NCBI GenBank assembly: GCA_020850315.1
Contig: JADZEY010000087.1
Coordinates: forward strand, 16,136-80,135
Origin: Armatimonadota bacterium
GTDB taxonomy: Bacteria > Bacteroidota > Ignavibacteria > OLB7
Direction of reading: 5' to 3'
DNA length: 64,000 bases
In this document: positions 18,901 to 29,700 of the stretch, piece by piece
How positions within the stretch are numbered: the first letter of the stretch is position 1
Layout of the letters: every line of letters starts with the position of its first letter
The notes under the pieces: generated by a model
Told to the model about the DNA's origin: nothing
Databases searched by the model: none
Seen by the model: the letters and a program-made list of their open reading frames with translations, nothing else
Translations under genes and position numbers: made by a program

Positions 18901-19160
18901 GTGAATTTTCCGTTGCGGTCGGTGATGGCACCGATCTTCTGGCCAACCACCTGGACGGTTGCGCCGGTTACCGGACTTTTGGTATCGGCATCGCTAACCG
19001 TACCCTGGATTGTTCCGGTGTTTTGGGCCTGAAGCCCAGTTGCTGCAAGGAACAGCAGCGCGGCAACGCCTACTGCGCGCCGGACGCTTGTTGTCCTATG
19101 AACGTTAGTGGCCACCGTGGTCACCTTCGTCGAACTGCACAATGTTCGCCGATAGCTCAT
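15903..19160 (-). CDS. SusC/RagA family TonB-linked outer membrane protein
   Basis: 1,085 residues from the ATG at 19160, preceded by AGAGGAG; an ATG at 19244 would add 28 residues without a signal. The signal peptide ends at GLQAQ (about residue 46). A carboxypeptidase-regulatory-like domain follows at 50-135 (GTIQGTVSDADTKSPVTGAT), then a TonB-box-like EIVVVG and a plug domain at 150-270 (ISGRVSGVTVTRTNGVPGAG, ILKGASAAAIYGSLAANGVV). A 22-strand-type barrel runs to the C-terminal aromatic end TRSLRFNLSLTY. It imports a nutrient using TonB energy, with the SusD-like protein as partner. The 550-bp upstream gap probably holds the promoter. Confidence 0.95.
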   Translation of the reverse strand: MSYRRTLCSSTKVTTVATNVHRTTSVRRAVGVAALLFLAATGLQAQNTGTIQGTVSDADTKSPVTGATVQVVGQKIGAITDRNGKFTIRNVPSGKVSVEARAIGYTKMAKAAEVKSGETADLSFSLRGVALQQNEIVVVGLSGATERKKLGNAIGSVEGEQVARAVTPSAIDAISGRVSGVTVTRTNGVPGAGTYVTIRGRKTISGSSEPLYVVDGVVIDNSSQQGDLFQGGNVQLSNRAVDINPSDIESMEILKGASAAAIYGSLAANGVVVITTKKGKAIGDKPKVTLSTSYQSDNKVGEVPLQRIYGQTTPYKPGANGEPGTPGSSQSYGAKLADGTPTFDHSSDVFRTGESWESSLSVSGGAGLTNYLISGTWLDQEGFVVGSELDRKSVRMNIGTEILPNVTLQSNTNYIQIDNDLPQNGSNTAGILLGGLRTTPAFNNLDYLEPDGTQRRYAAYDNPIWTQYNNKFNTNINRFIHSSKVSIDMFDWLNLGGVLGVDRYDHRNLERLAVGSAASDGRLGQIRHFNFSTSNINLDMTANLDYKFTDDLLVELTLGSQILWGKGTSDVSKSIQTLSFFDEVKAGASIDAESSTAESKTVGLFAQATATLMDRLSLTLAIRRDGSSTFGTSKQFHTYPKASLAYTLSDESFMEGTKDIISNLRLRGSYGAAGSPSLPGAYATNVLYNTQGFPEPWSRQTSAGRDGQIGIKQGPGDYTAFVTTGNTNIEPERNTEYEFGIDLGFLNDMIGLEATFYHSDITNMILYTPVPGSSGFDQQLRNSAEMWNEGIEIGLSAVPVRTEDFTWTTNINYSRNRNQVTKLTGAEFVQLEGGFTGAVNIGVEGKPLGAMRATAWLRDINGNRVYSGDIYTDKNGNLDTAEDFFGNPYKGAPLIDPELQIVGYTDPDFQVSWSSDFTLFKNLSFGFLFDASFGQDVWNGTRGALYNFGTHGDTKDRDELWVNDRGDKVMDITRSDSTFQITRKAYYRQYANSFLEGADEAHMEDGSYIKLREVHAEYTFDGLPDWGIPISQATIGVAIRNLLTISDYSGYDPEVNNFQQAEGRGFDYFTLPQTRSLRFNLSLTY

Positions 19161-19711
19161 GAGGTACTCCTCTGTTAAGTTTTTGGAAAACGGGATTGAT
19201 GTATATCTGTTGAGACCAGCATTCGTCATGCAAAAAGCATTCACCCCGCCACGGCAGGCAACGCCGTGTGCGTGTGGTGCAAAAGGTCTCGCGGTTGGGA
19301 ACTACAGGATTAGCCGATTACCCTCCTTTGGTCAACGTGGTTGATAGCTGCCCAAACGGGCAACAGGAAGCGCGACAGATGCAGACAATGGAAGAGAACG
19401 AAGCAGAGAGAGAGAGAAGGCAAGTACCAGCAAAACAGTTGATGTGGGCTGTGTTGCAAGAATGCCAAGACGTTGCGGCCGGGTGCGGCCATAACGTGGA
19501 AGAAATGCAAGGTGAAAAAAAGAAGGCACTGAAGTTCAGATCACTCCTCCCTTTTTTCAGTATCGGCAGAATGGCAGATACCATCTGAGTTGGCTTGCCA
19601 TCTGCTGCTGCGAAAGTAATACCATGCCCCCGCAAAACCAAGAGGGAAAAACAAAGGATATGGCAGAAATGAAAAAGAAATCGCGGTTGCGCTGTTCAGA
19701 TTGTGCGCGGT
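19161..19711. other. Non-coding gap upstream of susC
   Basis: About 550 bp with no convincing gene. It should contain the susC promoter, but I see no full TTTG/TAnnTTTG pair. An AG-rich run (about 19401-19425) and an imperfect inverted repeat around GCAGATACCATCTG (19571-19584) are the only structure noticed. Confidence 0.5.
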
Positions 19712-22700
19712 TCACCCAAGCTCAAGCTGGCTGCGAAGCCGTATCCGTTCGGCCTCGGCGCGGCGGCCGGATTGGATTAGGGATTGGCACAGCAACTCCC
19801 CAAGCTCCTCATCGTCCGGCAACCAATCGAACCCAATAGCCAGCACCTGCTCGGACCCGACAGGATCCCCTTCGCGTAGTAACGTCTTTCCGACTTCCAC
19901 AATCAAGGCTCGCATCCGTGTCTCCAAATCTTCCCGCAGGGCCTCAAAGTATTCCTCGTACAATCCGGGGAACGGAACTTCCCCAGCAAACATTGCAGCA
20001 GCGATTATCACCTGCTCGCGGGCGTGTCCGTAGGCCCGTTCACGAAGCAGTGACTCCACCAATTTCATCACTTCGTGAACCCGCACTACGTCCACTTGCA
20101 CCCGCTGGAAATTCAGTCTGATCGTCTCGTCGTCCCGCAGGAAGGCATCGTCGCCAATCATTTTCCGCAAGCTGGCAATGGCCATGTTGACGGTTTTGCG
20201 GGCAAGCTCAAAATCTTTCCCTTCCTCGGCTGCGGCCATGCGGTAAAATTCTTGCTTTGTTAGCGGGCGGCGGGCGATGCGGTCGGCGGCAAGCAGCCCC
20301 AAGATTGTTTTCATCCGTCCGCCACGCACTGGTTGCCGTGGCTGGCCGGGGTGGGTGTACTCCACCCGTCCAATCAGGGTTATCGCAATTTTTTCTTTGA
20401 CAGTTGGCCCGGTCTGCTCTGCGGGGTGTTGGTTGCGGTGTTCGGCGGCCATTCCGTGGGCATCCTTCTGCCAGGTGGCGGCGGTGCGGTGGTCTATCAG
20501 ATGGCCAAAACGCTGGAGCAAATGGAGTACTGCCGGGAACATCTTCCGCTCGGCCAGCCAGCCAAACGCTGCCAACAGTGCCAGTTCGGCACTCCCCTCC
20601 AGTGGGGAATACTCTTGCCGCAGTGTGCCATCGTTGTTGGTGATAAGGGTCATCACCGCGCCAACATCCAGAATTTGCTCGATGCGAACGGGTGGCTTTG
20701 CAAGAAGGTTGTTGGCGATTGCTACGCCTGCGGCTGCATCCCCTTCGGCGCGGGCAGCAACCAGTGGGCGGATTGGCGAGTAGCGGAACCGTTCATCCTG
20801 AAGCAACTCCGCAAAACCAGTATCATGGCTTCCCACCAGCAGCATCACCGCTAATTGTGGGTAGTGATGTTGGAAGGTGAACTGCTCGGCAATCATTGCA
20901 GCAACATCCCCCGCCCCAACAAGCCATGCTACCCCGGCCGCAATGCTGTTGTTAATCAGCCGCTGCTGGGTTGCCGAAAGTTGATGGTGGAACTCGATCA
21001 GTTCCTTCACCCCAACTGCGGGGTCGCTTCCGGTAAGCCACAGCGCGCATTGGCGGATCATGGCTGATTCCCAAGCATACTCCAACACTTGTCGTTCCGT
21101 GGCGTGCCGGATAAAGTTATCGCACATCGGGATCAGCGTGCGAACCGCACCGATGGAGTAGTGAAGCCGAATCCCCATCATCGGTGTGGAAAGATTCAGC
21201 CCCGCACCAATTTCCTCCACCTGCCGCAGCATCGCGAACGCTTCTTCCAGTTCTTGGGTGGTTTCAAACATCAAAATGAACAAGGGGAGGATGTTGCGGC
21301 GCACGCCGTTGCGGTACGTGTCTGAAGTTGCCGGATTGGCCAGTGCCTGGTCAATCGTCTGCTTCAGTTGCCGCAGCCCTGCGTGGTTTCCGCTTCCCTG
21401 GCATACCATGCCTATCAAGTACGCATACCGAAGGTAGCTTTCGTGGCGTGCCAATTCTGGATGATCGCTCAGAAGACGCTCGGCTACTTCTTTGGCGATT
21501 TGTTGTTCCGGTGGATAGCCCCGGTTGTTTTCCAGTGCCAACCGGAAATTGATTGCCAACAATCGCCAATGCAGCAGTTCGGTGGCCTCCAAACTCATGG
21601 CAATCTGCCAGTATTTCAGGATATACTCCTCCCACTCTGGGGCATCGTTGTCGCGGCGGAGCGAACGGATCAGGCAGTTAAGGTAGATCAGCCAAGCTTG
21701 GGCATGGTCGGTTGGTTCCCAGCGAATCTGGCTTTGTTCTAACAATACCAGCATTGCCTTGCCAACCGCAGGCGCAAGCCGCCAATCGGAGGTGTAGTCA
21801 AGTTCTAGATAGACCCACGAGAGCGATCCATGAAATGCCTGCAATGCCAGATTGCTGCTGGACTTCACCTGATGGCTGTTGGTGGCAAGCAGCTGGAATG
21901 GCAGGATGGAGTAGAGAGGGGTGTGCTGGGAACATAGCTCCATCAACCGCTCAATCGGCATCTGGGCATTGTCGGCAAGGTGGCGATGCAGCAGGGTGTG
22001 GGTGAACGCCAGCAGTGGTTTGCGGCTGGCGTTCTGGGTAAGATGCTTGGCAATCGTGTGAGAGGTTGCCAGCACCCCCTTAAAAATTAGTTGACCAATC
22101 AGCAGATCGGCGTTCTCAATCAGCCCATGTGCGGTTTCGTGCGCGAACACTTCTCCCAGAACCGCTAACTGTTCGGCGGCGTGGCGTTCGTCGGGGCTAA
22201 GATGTGCGGTCATTCCTTCCGAGAGCAGCCTCACGTTCCGCTCCAGTGTTCCGATGAAGCCCGAACGGTCGAACTGCAACCAGACTTCCTCTCTCCCTGC
22301 TACTTGCTCCATCCGGACGGCACTGCGAAGCGCGGAACGGAGTGCCAGCGGGTTTCCCAGCGTGCGGTGGCGAAGCTGTGCGATAAGCTCTGGGTCATCG
22401 CTGCGGCTAAATAATCGTTGCCACATCTGCTCGGTTTCCTGGTGGCTTAGCCCGTGAAGCTCTAGTTCCAGGGTCAAGTATGGCTCGATAACGCCACGCA
22501 CCGGAAGTTCCAGCGGGCGTGCCGACAGCAGAAGGGCAATCGGCTCATCGGCAATGGCACCGACCAACATGGCAAATTCCCGCACCGAGTCGCCGGCCAG
22601 CAGATGAACATCTTCCAGAGCCACCATCACACGGCGCAGCCGGGAAAGGCGTTGCAGCGAGGCACTAACCGATGCAGCGGATCCTTCCGGCTCCTTTTTT

Positions 22701-22999
22701 AGCAATGCCCGCAATTCGGGCGATAGCCAGAGCGACCGTGCAAGCAGTGGAAAAACAGAAGTTGCCCCCCCAGGATGAAATTTTGCCCGCACCACTACCC
22801 CACCACCCTCTTCGATTGCTGGCAGCAGTTCATCGAACAGTCGTGACTTCCCCACGCCTGCTTCCCCAACCACCAGCGCAGCCCGCAGCGTTTGTACATC
22901 GCTGGCTCTGTTCCAAAAAGCCATAATCTGAGCCCGTTCCTGCTTGCGCCCGGTGAACGGAAGAAGGCCGTGGTTTGCAAAATCAAGTAGTGCCTGCAT
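19712..22999 (-). CDS. Large AAA/NB-ARC-like ATPase regulator with C-terminal winged-helix and BTAD-like domains
   Basis: 1,095 residues from the ATG at 22999; the open frame reaches 23377 but that part looks non-coding. Walker A GEAGVGKS is at 45-52, Walker B-like RVMVALEDVHLL follows, and RTLGNPLALRSAL resembles the sensor region of STAND ATPases. The middle ~500 residues are helical and TPR-like. The last ~228 residues begin ITLIGRVEYTHPG and include a winged helix (RRPLTKQEFYRMA, LARKTVNMAIASLRKMIGDD) and a BTAD-like helical domain (REQVIIAAAMFAGEVPFPGLYEEYFEALREDLETRMRAL). In SARP/AfsR regulators the winged helix and BTAD are N-terminal, so the order is reversed here. Likely a ligand-responsive transcription activator; the target is unknown. 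Confidence 0.75.
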   Translation of the reverse strand: MQALLDFANHGLLPFTGRKQERAQIMAFWNRASDVQTLRAALVVGEAGVGKSRLFDELLPAIEEGGGVVVRAKFHPGGATSVFPLLARSLWLSPELRALLKKEPEGSAASVSASLQRLSRLRRVMVALEDVHLLAGDSVREFAMLVGAIADEPIALLLSARPLELPVRGVIEPYLTLELELHGLSHQETEQMWQRLFSRSDDPELIAQLRHRTLGNPLALRSALRSAVRMEQVAGREEVWLQFDRSGFIGTLERNVRLLSEGMTAHLSPDERHAAEQLAVLGEVFAHETAHGLIENADLLIGQLIFKGVLATSHTIAKHLTQNASRKPLLAFTHTLLHRHLADNAQMPIERLMELCSQHTPLYSILPFQLLATNSHQVKSSSNLALQAFHGSLSWVYLELDYTSDWRLAPAVGKAMLVLLEQSQIRWEPTDHAQAWLIYLNCLIRSLRRDNDAPEWEEYILKYWQIAMSLEATELLHWRLLAINFRLALENNRGYPPEQQIAKEVAERLLSDHPELARHESYLRYAYLIGMVCQGSGNHAGLRQLKQTIDQALANPATSDTYRNGVRRNILPLFILMFETTQELEEAFAMLRQVEEIGAGLNLSTPMMGIRLHYSIGAVRTLIPMCDNFIRHATERQVLEYAWESAMIRQCALWLTGSDPAVGVKELIEFHHQLSATQQRLINNSIAAGVAWLVGAGDVAAMIAEQFTFQHHYPQLAVMLLVGSHDTGFAELLQDERFRYSPIRPLVAARAEGDAAAGVAIANNLLAKPPVRIEQILDVGAVMTLITNNDGTLRQEYSPLEGSAELALLAAFGWLAERKMFPAVLHLLQRFGHLIDHRTAATWQKDAHGMAAEHRNQHPAEQTGPTVKEKIAITLIGRVEYTHPGQPRQPVRGGRMKTILGLLAADRIARRPLTKQEFYRMAAAEEGKDFELARKTVNMAIASLRKMIGDDAFLRDDETIRLNFQRVQVDVVRVHEVMKLVESLLRERAYGHAREQVIIAAAMFAGEVPFPGLYEEYFEALREDLETRMRALIVEVGKTLLREGDPVGSEQVLAIGFDWLPDDEELGELLCQSLIQSGRRAEAERIRLRSQLELG

Positions 23000-23446
23000 C
23001 TGGGGAGTGTCGAATGTTGAATGTCGAATGGAAGGAGCGGGAGAAACTGTTGCTGGCCGATTGCCCACACGCCGCAAACTGTAATCACCCCAACCGCAAA
23101 CTGTAATCACCCACCGATATCTTGAAATCAGAAGTTCAGAGCAAGGGTTTGCAAAGGGGGCAGCACTTCGATTATCGCTGCTGGCGTATAAAATTAAAGG
23201 ATGCGCCACAACCAGTTCACCAACTGCTTCTTGCAAAGAAAATCTGAAGAAAAAATAGCAGAAAGGAAATCTTGGCACGATTTGTCGGAGTTCTTGGCAC
23301 AGCACGGATAGATTGATCACGGGTGAAATCCGCCGCAGCGAACAACCTCTCCATGGGGGGATCAAGCAGTGGAACATCCAAATCCCGAAGCATCATTCGC
23401 GGGTTGGCGTGCAGCCAGAACGCGCAACCGGGGGAGAGCAATCCAG
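23000..23446. other. Divergent control region between regulator and zinc-ribbon genes
   Basis: About 450 bp between divergently transcribed genes. It holds two 19-bp direct repeats (23072-23112) and short GTCGAATG/GTTGAATG repeats at 23009-23032 next to the regulator start. No other gene is supported. Confidence 0.55.
23072..23112. promoter_or_regulatory. Two 19-bp direct repeats, candidate operator
   Basis: CCGCAAACTGTAATCACCC occurs at 23072-23090 and again, identical, at 23094-23112. The 22-bp spacing is about two helical turns, so both sites face the same side of the DNA. They lie 73 bp upstream of the regulator start, in the position of an autoregulatory or activator site. Direct repeats are the usual SARP/BTAD binding pattern, which fits the adjacent gene. 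Confidence 0.5.
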
Positions 23447-23704
23447 ATGGCCAACGAATCCGATAGCGAACGCCCAATGAACCAACAATTCACCGCCGCG
23501 CGACCCGGCGAGCAGTACATCCTGACAGCACGCCGTTGCCACCAATGCGGCACGCTGGCCTTGCGGACTGAGAACTATTGCCCTTGCTGTGGCGGATCGC
23601 TACGGCCAAGCTGCCAACATTGTGGAGTGGTAATCCCCCATGCGATTGCCTTCTACTGCCCACAGTGCGGAGGCGATTTGAAGAAGCCAACGGATAGCGC
23701 GTAA
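23447..23704 (+). CDS. Double zinc-ribbon protein
   Basis: 85 residues from the ATG at 23447, preceded by GGGGGAG at a good distance; an ATG at 23369 would add 26 residues. Four cysteine pairs make two zinc ribbons: CHQC (31-34) with CPCC (45-48), and CQHC (56-59) with CPQC (71-74). There is no other domain. Such small ribbons act as adaptors or nucleic-acid/protein binders, but nothing here shows a partner. It is divergent from the large regulator and 90 bp upstream of the giant repeat protein, without a terminator between. Confidence 0.65.
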   Translation: MANESDSERPMNQQFTAARPGEQYILTARRCHQCGTLALRTENYCPCCGGSLRPSCQHCGVVIPHAIAFYCPQCGGDLKKPTDSA

Positions 23705-23793
23705 ATCATCCAACAACGGTTATACAGCCACAGGCAACAAGAAGACCAGGCTACAAGAACATAGAAACCTTGATCAACTAACTACCAACCACC

Positions 23794-26700
23794 ATGAAAC
23801 GTTCGCGCATTGCTTATGCCGCCACGCTTGCCGCCGCACTGTTTGCCGCACAGCAGGGGGTGGCTCAGATTCCCGGGCAGATGACCTATCAGGGGTTGCT
23901 CACCAACAGCAACGGCACCCCCTTCCCCGATGGCCCGGTGACGATGACTTTTAATATCTACGAAGGAGCAACCCCTATCTGGTCCGAAACGCAAAGCGTG
24001 CAGATCAGCAAGGGATTGTTCAACGTGACGCTGGGGCAAGGCACCTCGCTCAGCTCACTGAAATTCGATAAACCGTACCAGCTTGGCGTAACCATTGGCG
24101 GAACTGAGCTAACCCGCACGCCGCTGGTTTCGGCACCGTACGCACTAAGCGCCGCCAGCGCGCTGACCGTTCCGAACGGTGCAATCACCACCGACAAATT
24201 GGCAAACGGCGCGGTGACGCTGGATAAACTTTCGCCAACGCTGCTGCAAAGTTTGGGAAGCACTGTTATCAATCAAATCCCCGATGGCTCAATCAACCCA
24301 AGCAAGCTAAGCACCGAAGGGAGCAGCAACGGGCAGGTGTTGGTAGTCAATAATGGCACACCACAGTGGCAAACGCTGAACAGCACAGGCGGGGGTGATA
24401 TCACAGGGGTGATTGCTGGCGACGGGCTTGGCGGCGGCGGAACCAACGGCGATGTGACGTTGTTCATCCGCCCGAACGGCATCCAAACGCCGATGATCCA
24501 GGCCAACGCCATCACCCCAGAAAAACTGGTGAACTCCGGCGTGCTGGCCGGAAACTACGGCGGCAACACGAAGGTGGCCAAAATTACCGTTGACGCAAAA
24601 GGACGGGTAACAAACGCCCAAGAAGTTGACATTGCCGGGGCACAACCAGCCGGCCCGGCTGGCGGCGATCTGACAGATTTCTACCCGACCCCAAAGGTAG
24701 CGGGGCTGCGGGGTGTTCCCGTTTCGGCAACTGCGCCAGCCAATGGTGAGGTGCTTCGGTACAACAGCACAACCGGACGTTGGGAGCCATCCACCGATGG
24801 CTCCAGCTTGGTGAATATCAACTCATCCAACCTTGTCGGCCCGGTCTCGCCAACCAATCTACCAAACGCTTCCGGCGATGTGACCGGCCCACTCAGCAAT
24901 CTAACAACGGCACGCATCCGCGGGACAGCCGTTTCGCTAACCGCGCCAACGACCACCGGCCAGATGCTCCGCTACAACAACACGGCTGGACAGTGGGAGC
25001 CATCCACCGACGGTTCGGCCTTGACCAATCTGAATGCTGGACATCTGACAGGGAACTTGCCAGCGTTGAACGGTGCAAGCATCACCAACATCAACGCCAC
25101 GAATATCACTACCGGAACCGTTCCGCCAGCCAACTTGCCGAACGCCGCTGGTGATGTGACCGGCCCGATCAGCAATTTGACAACGGCGCGGATTCGCGGA
25201 ACGAACGTCTCCCCAACCGCGCCAACGACCACGGGGCAGATGCTCCGCTACAACAACACGGCTGGCCAGTGGGAACCATCCACCGACGGCTCGGCCTTGA
25301 CCAATCTGAATGCTGGAAATCTGACAGGGAACTTGCCAGCAATCAACGGCGGAAACATTACGAACATCAACGCTACGAACATCACCACCGGAACCGTTCC
25401 GCCAGCCAACTTGCCGAACGCCGCTGGTGATGTGACCGGACCAATCAGCAACCTGACCACCGCACGGATTCGCGGAACGAACGTAGCAGCAACCACGCCA
25501 ACCAACGGCCAAGTCCTGAAGTTCGACGGAACCAACTGGGCACCCGCTGCCGATAACGCCGGACTCGGAACCGTCACCTCCGTTGGCCTTGCGATGCCTT
25601 CGATCTTCAACGTCAGCGGCAGCCCCGTCACCACCAACGGCACACTGGCCGCAACGCTTGCCAGCCAAACACAGAACACCGTGTTTGCCGCACCAGATGG
25701 CACAAACGGAACACCAAGTTTCCGCAACCTTGCGGCTGCTGATCTTCCCGATGCCGATGGAGATGTGACCGGAAGCTACGATGATTTGGAGTTGGAAGCC
25801 ACTGGCGTAACCGCCGGAACCTACGGCAGCGCAACACAGGTCCCAACGTTTACTGTGGACGGCAAAGGCCGCTTGACCGCAGCCGGCAGCGCGACCATCA
25901 CGGGCGTGACACCAGGCGGCGCAGCGGGTGGCGATCTCACCGGAAACTATCCAAGCCCGGCAGTTGCCCCGAACGCTATCACCAGCGCAAAAATTTTGGA
26001 TGGAGCCGTGGGCAATGGCGACATCGCCGACGATGCCGTTACTGCCAGCAAAATTGCCGCAAACGCAGTGAGCTCTAGCGAGATTGCTACCGATGCTGTT
26101 GGAGCGAGCGAGATTGCAACAGGCGCAGTCACTACCACCGAGATTCTGGATGGTACAATTTTGGCGATTGATATGGCCCCAGGGGTAATCCCAACAACGC
26201 TTCCGCCAAGCGGTGCAGCGGGTGGCGATCTCACCGGAAGCTACCCGAACCCAACCGTGGCCAAACTTCGCGGAACCAACGTCTCCACAACCGCGCCAAC
26301 CGCTACTGGGCAGATCCTTCGATACAACAACACGCTGACCCAATGGGAGCCCTCCACCGATGGCTCATCGCTGACCAATCTGAACGCAGCGAACATCAGC
26401 GGAACCATTAATGCTGCCAATCTGCCGAACGCCGCTGGCGATGTCACCGGACCAATCAGCAACCTGACCACCGCGCGGATTCGCGGGACAAACGTAGCAG
26501 CAACCACGCCAGCCAACGGCCAAGTGCTGAAGTTCGACGGAACCAATTGGGCACCCGCTGCCGATAACGCCGGACTCGGAACCGTCACCTCCGTTGGTCT
26601 TGCGATGCCTTCGATCTTCAACGTCAGCGGCAGCCCTGTTACCACCAACGGCACACTGACCGCAGGGCTTGCCAGCCAGACGCAGAACACCGTGTTTGCC

Positions 26701-29700
26701 GCACCAAACGGCGCAAACGGAACACCAAGTTTCCGAAGCCTTGTTGCTGGCGATCTTCCCGATGCCGATGGAGATGTGACCGGAGCCTACGATGATTTGG
26801 AGTTGGAAGCCACTGGCGTAACCCCCGGAACCTACGGCACAGCAACGCAAGTCCCAACGTTCACCGTGGACAGCAAAGGCCGCTTGACCGCAGCCGGAAG
26901 CGCGACCATCACGGGCGTGACACCAGGCGGCGCAGCTGGCGGAGATTTGGGTGGGACCTACCCGAACCCATCGGTGACGAAGCTGCGCGGAACGAACGTG
27001 GCCGCAACCGCACCAGCCAACGGGCAAGTCCTGAAGTTCGACGGAACCAACTGGGCACCCGCTGCCGATAATGCTGGAACCGGAACCGTGACCTCGGTTG
27101 GACTTGCGATGCCTTCGATCTTCAACGTCAGCGGCAGCCCTGTTACCACCAACGGAACACTTTCTACAACACTTGCCAGCCAAGCAGCGAACCTCTTCTT
27201 TGCATCGCCAAACGGCGCAACCGGCACACCAACCTTCCGTGGCATAATGGCCGATGACCTTCCCGATGCCGATGGAGATGTGACCGGAGCCTACGATGAT
27301 TTGGAGTTGGAAGCCACTGGCGTAACCGCCGGAACCTACGGCAGCGCAACGCAAGTCCCAACGTTCACCGTGGACGGCAAAGGCCGCTTGACCGCAGCCG
27401 GCAGCGCGACCATCACCGGCGTGACACCAGGCGGCGCGGCGGGTGGCGATTTGGGTGGAACCTACCCGAACCCATCGGTGACGAAATTGCAAGGGACAGG
27501 CGTAGCAGCAACCACACCAGCCAACGGGCAAGTGCTGAAATTTGACGGAACCAATTGGGCACCAGCAACCGACAACGCCGGAGCTGGGACGGTGACCTCG
27601 GTTGGTCTATCAATGCCTTCGATATTCACGGTAAGCGGAAGCCCAGTCACCAGCAGTGGGACACTTTCAACAACGCTTGCCAGCCAAGGGGCGAACCTGT
27701 TTTTAGCATCACCGGATGGATCAACAGGCACACCAAGTTTCCGTGGGATCAGTTCGAATGATCTTCCCGATGCTGATGGTGATGTCAGCGGACCATATGA
27801 TGATTTGGAGTTGGCGGCGACGGGAGTGAGCGCAGGTAGCTACGGGAGCGCGACGCAAGTGGCAACGTTCACCGTGGACGACAAAGGGCGGTTGACAGCG
27901 GCGGGGAACGTGGCGATCAGCGGAGTTGCGCCGGGCGGCGCAGCGGGCGGGGATTTGGAGGGGACATACCCGGATCCCACCGTGAAAGCCAACGCGATCA
28001 CCAGCGGAAAAATTGCCGATGGAGCGGTGGGCAATGGCGACTTGGCCGACGATGCCGTCACTGCCAGCAAGATTGCGGCAAACGCGGTGAACTCTAGCGA
28101 GATAGCCAGCGATGCGGTAGGGGCAAGTGAGATCGCAACAGGTGGAGTGACCACCACCGAGATTTTGGACGGGACAATTTTGGCCATTGACATGGCAGCG
28201 GGGGTGATCCCCACAACACTACCACCAAGCGGGGCAGCGGGTGGCGATTTGGGTGGAACATACCCGAACCCATCGGTGATGAAAATCCGTGGGACAAGCG
28301 TTTCCAACGCCACGCCAAGCACCGGCCAAGCATTGGTGTTCGACGGAACCAACTGGACACCCAGTAGTTCGGTTAGCCCGGGCGGCACAGCAGGCGGCGA
28401 TTTGGGTGGAACATACCCGAACCCATCGGTGATGAAAATCCGTGGGACGAGCGTTTCCAACGCACTCCCAAGCACCGGCCAAGTGTTGAGGTTCGATGGC
28501 GCCAACTGGGCACCAAGCAGTTCAATTACCCCAGGCGGCGCAGCGGGTGGCGATTTGAGTGGGACGTATCCAAACCCAACCGTTGACAAGCTACAAGGGG
28601 TGAACGTTTCCAACGCTGGGCCAAGCACTGGTCAAGTGTTGAGATTCGACGGCGCCAGCTGGGCACCAAGCAGTTCAATTACCCCGGGCGGCGCAGCGGG
28701 TGGCGATTTAGGTGGGACATATCCGAACCCATCGGTGACGAAGATTCGTGGGGTGAACGTGGCCAACGTTGGACCCAGCACTGGCCAAGCATTGGTGTTT
28801 GACGGAGCCAATTGGACACCAAGCAATGCTGTTCCGGGCGGCACAGCAGGTGGAGATTTAGGTGGGACATATCCGAACCCGTCGGTGACGAAACTTCGTG
28901 GGGTGAACGTTGCCAACGTTGGACCCAGCACTGGTCAAGTGCTGAAATTTGACGGAGCCAACTGGACACCGAGCGCCGATAACGGCCTCATCCTTCCGTT
29001 CAGCGGATCGGCAAGTTCGTCGCCAGCGGCGGTGTTCGATGTGACCAACAGCAATGGCAGTGGCCCCGGCATTCGTGTCCGCTCGCAGAACACTTCATCA
29101 AGCGTGACCAGCGGCGTTGCATTGGATGCCGAAAGCGGAACAGCCAGCACACTGCGCGCACGCAACAACGGCAGCGGAGCAACCATTGATGCCAGCAACA
29201 GCGGAACCGGGAACGTGATTCTTGCAGCCGCCAGCGCCAATGCTGCAACCGGGAACGTGGTGCAGATTGACAAATCGGGAACCTCCGCATCCACCGCTGG
29301 CGTTGGATTGCAGGTGAACATGAACGGCCGCGCCACCGGAACCGGTATTGATGTCAGCATACCGAACGACCTGAACGTGACGAACAAAGGAATTGGGGTG
29401 AACGTCAACACGGCCGACGTTACCACCACCAACGAAACCATGAAGCTGAACCACGATGGAACCGGAACCACAGCACCGGCATTGACCATCACCCGTGGCA
29501 CAGCAGCATATTCGCTGAAGACCTACAGCTCAAGCACAGCAATCACGCTTGATCCAGCGTACACCGTGCATGAGATCACGCCGCTCGACACACTATCGGT
29601 GACGCTGCCAACACCAGCCGATCTGGCAGTGGGAAGCCTGTTGATTGTGGTGAATGCCTACAACGACACAGCGTTCCGCACCATCACCATCAGCGGCACA

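Noticed and set aside
19268..19588. 106-codon ORF in the susC upstream region
   Set aside because: Low-complexity Glu/Arg run and no family; likely chance.
23000..23377. N-terminal 126-residue extension of the large regulator
   Set aside because: It would translate the direct-repeat operator region; composition is non-coding and the ATG at 22999 fits the ATPase domain start.
24937..27531. Long open frames on the minus strand inside the giant repeat gene (468 and 388 codons)
   Set aside because: They are antisense shadows of a periodic, GC-rich coding sequence; the products are Gly/Cys/Arg-rich and without motifs.
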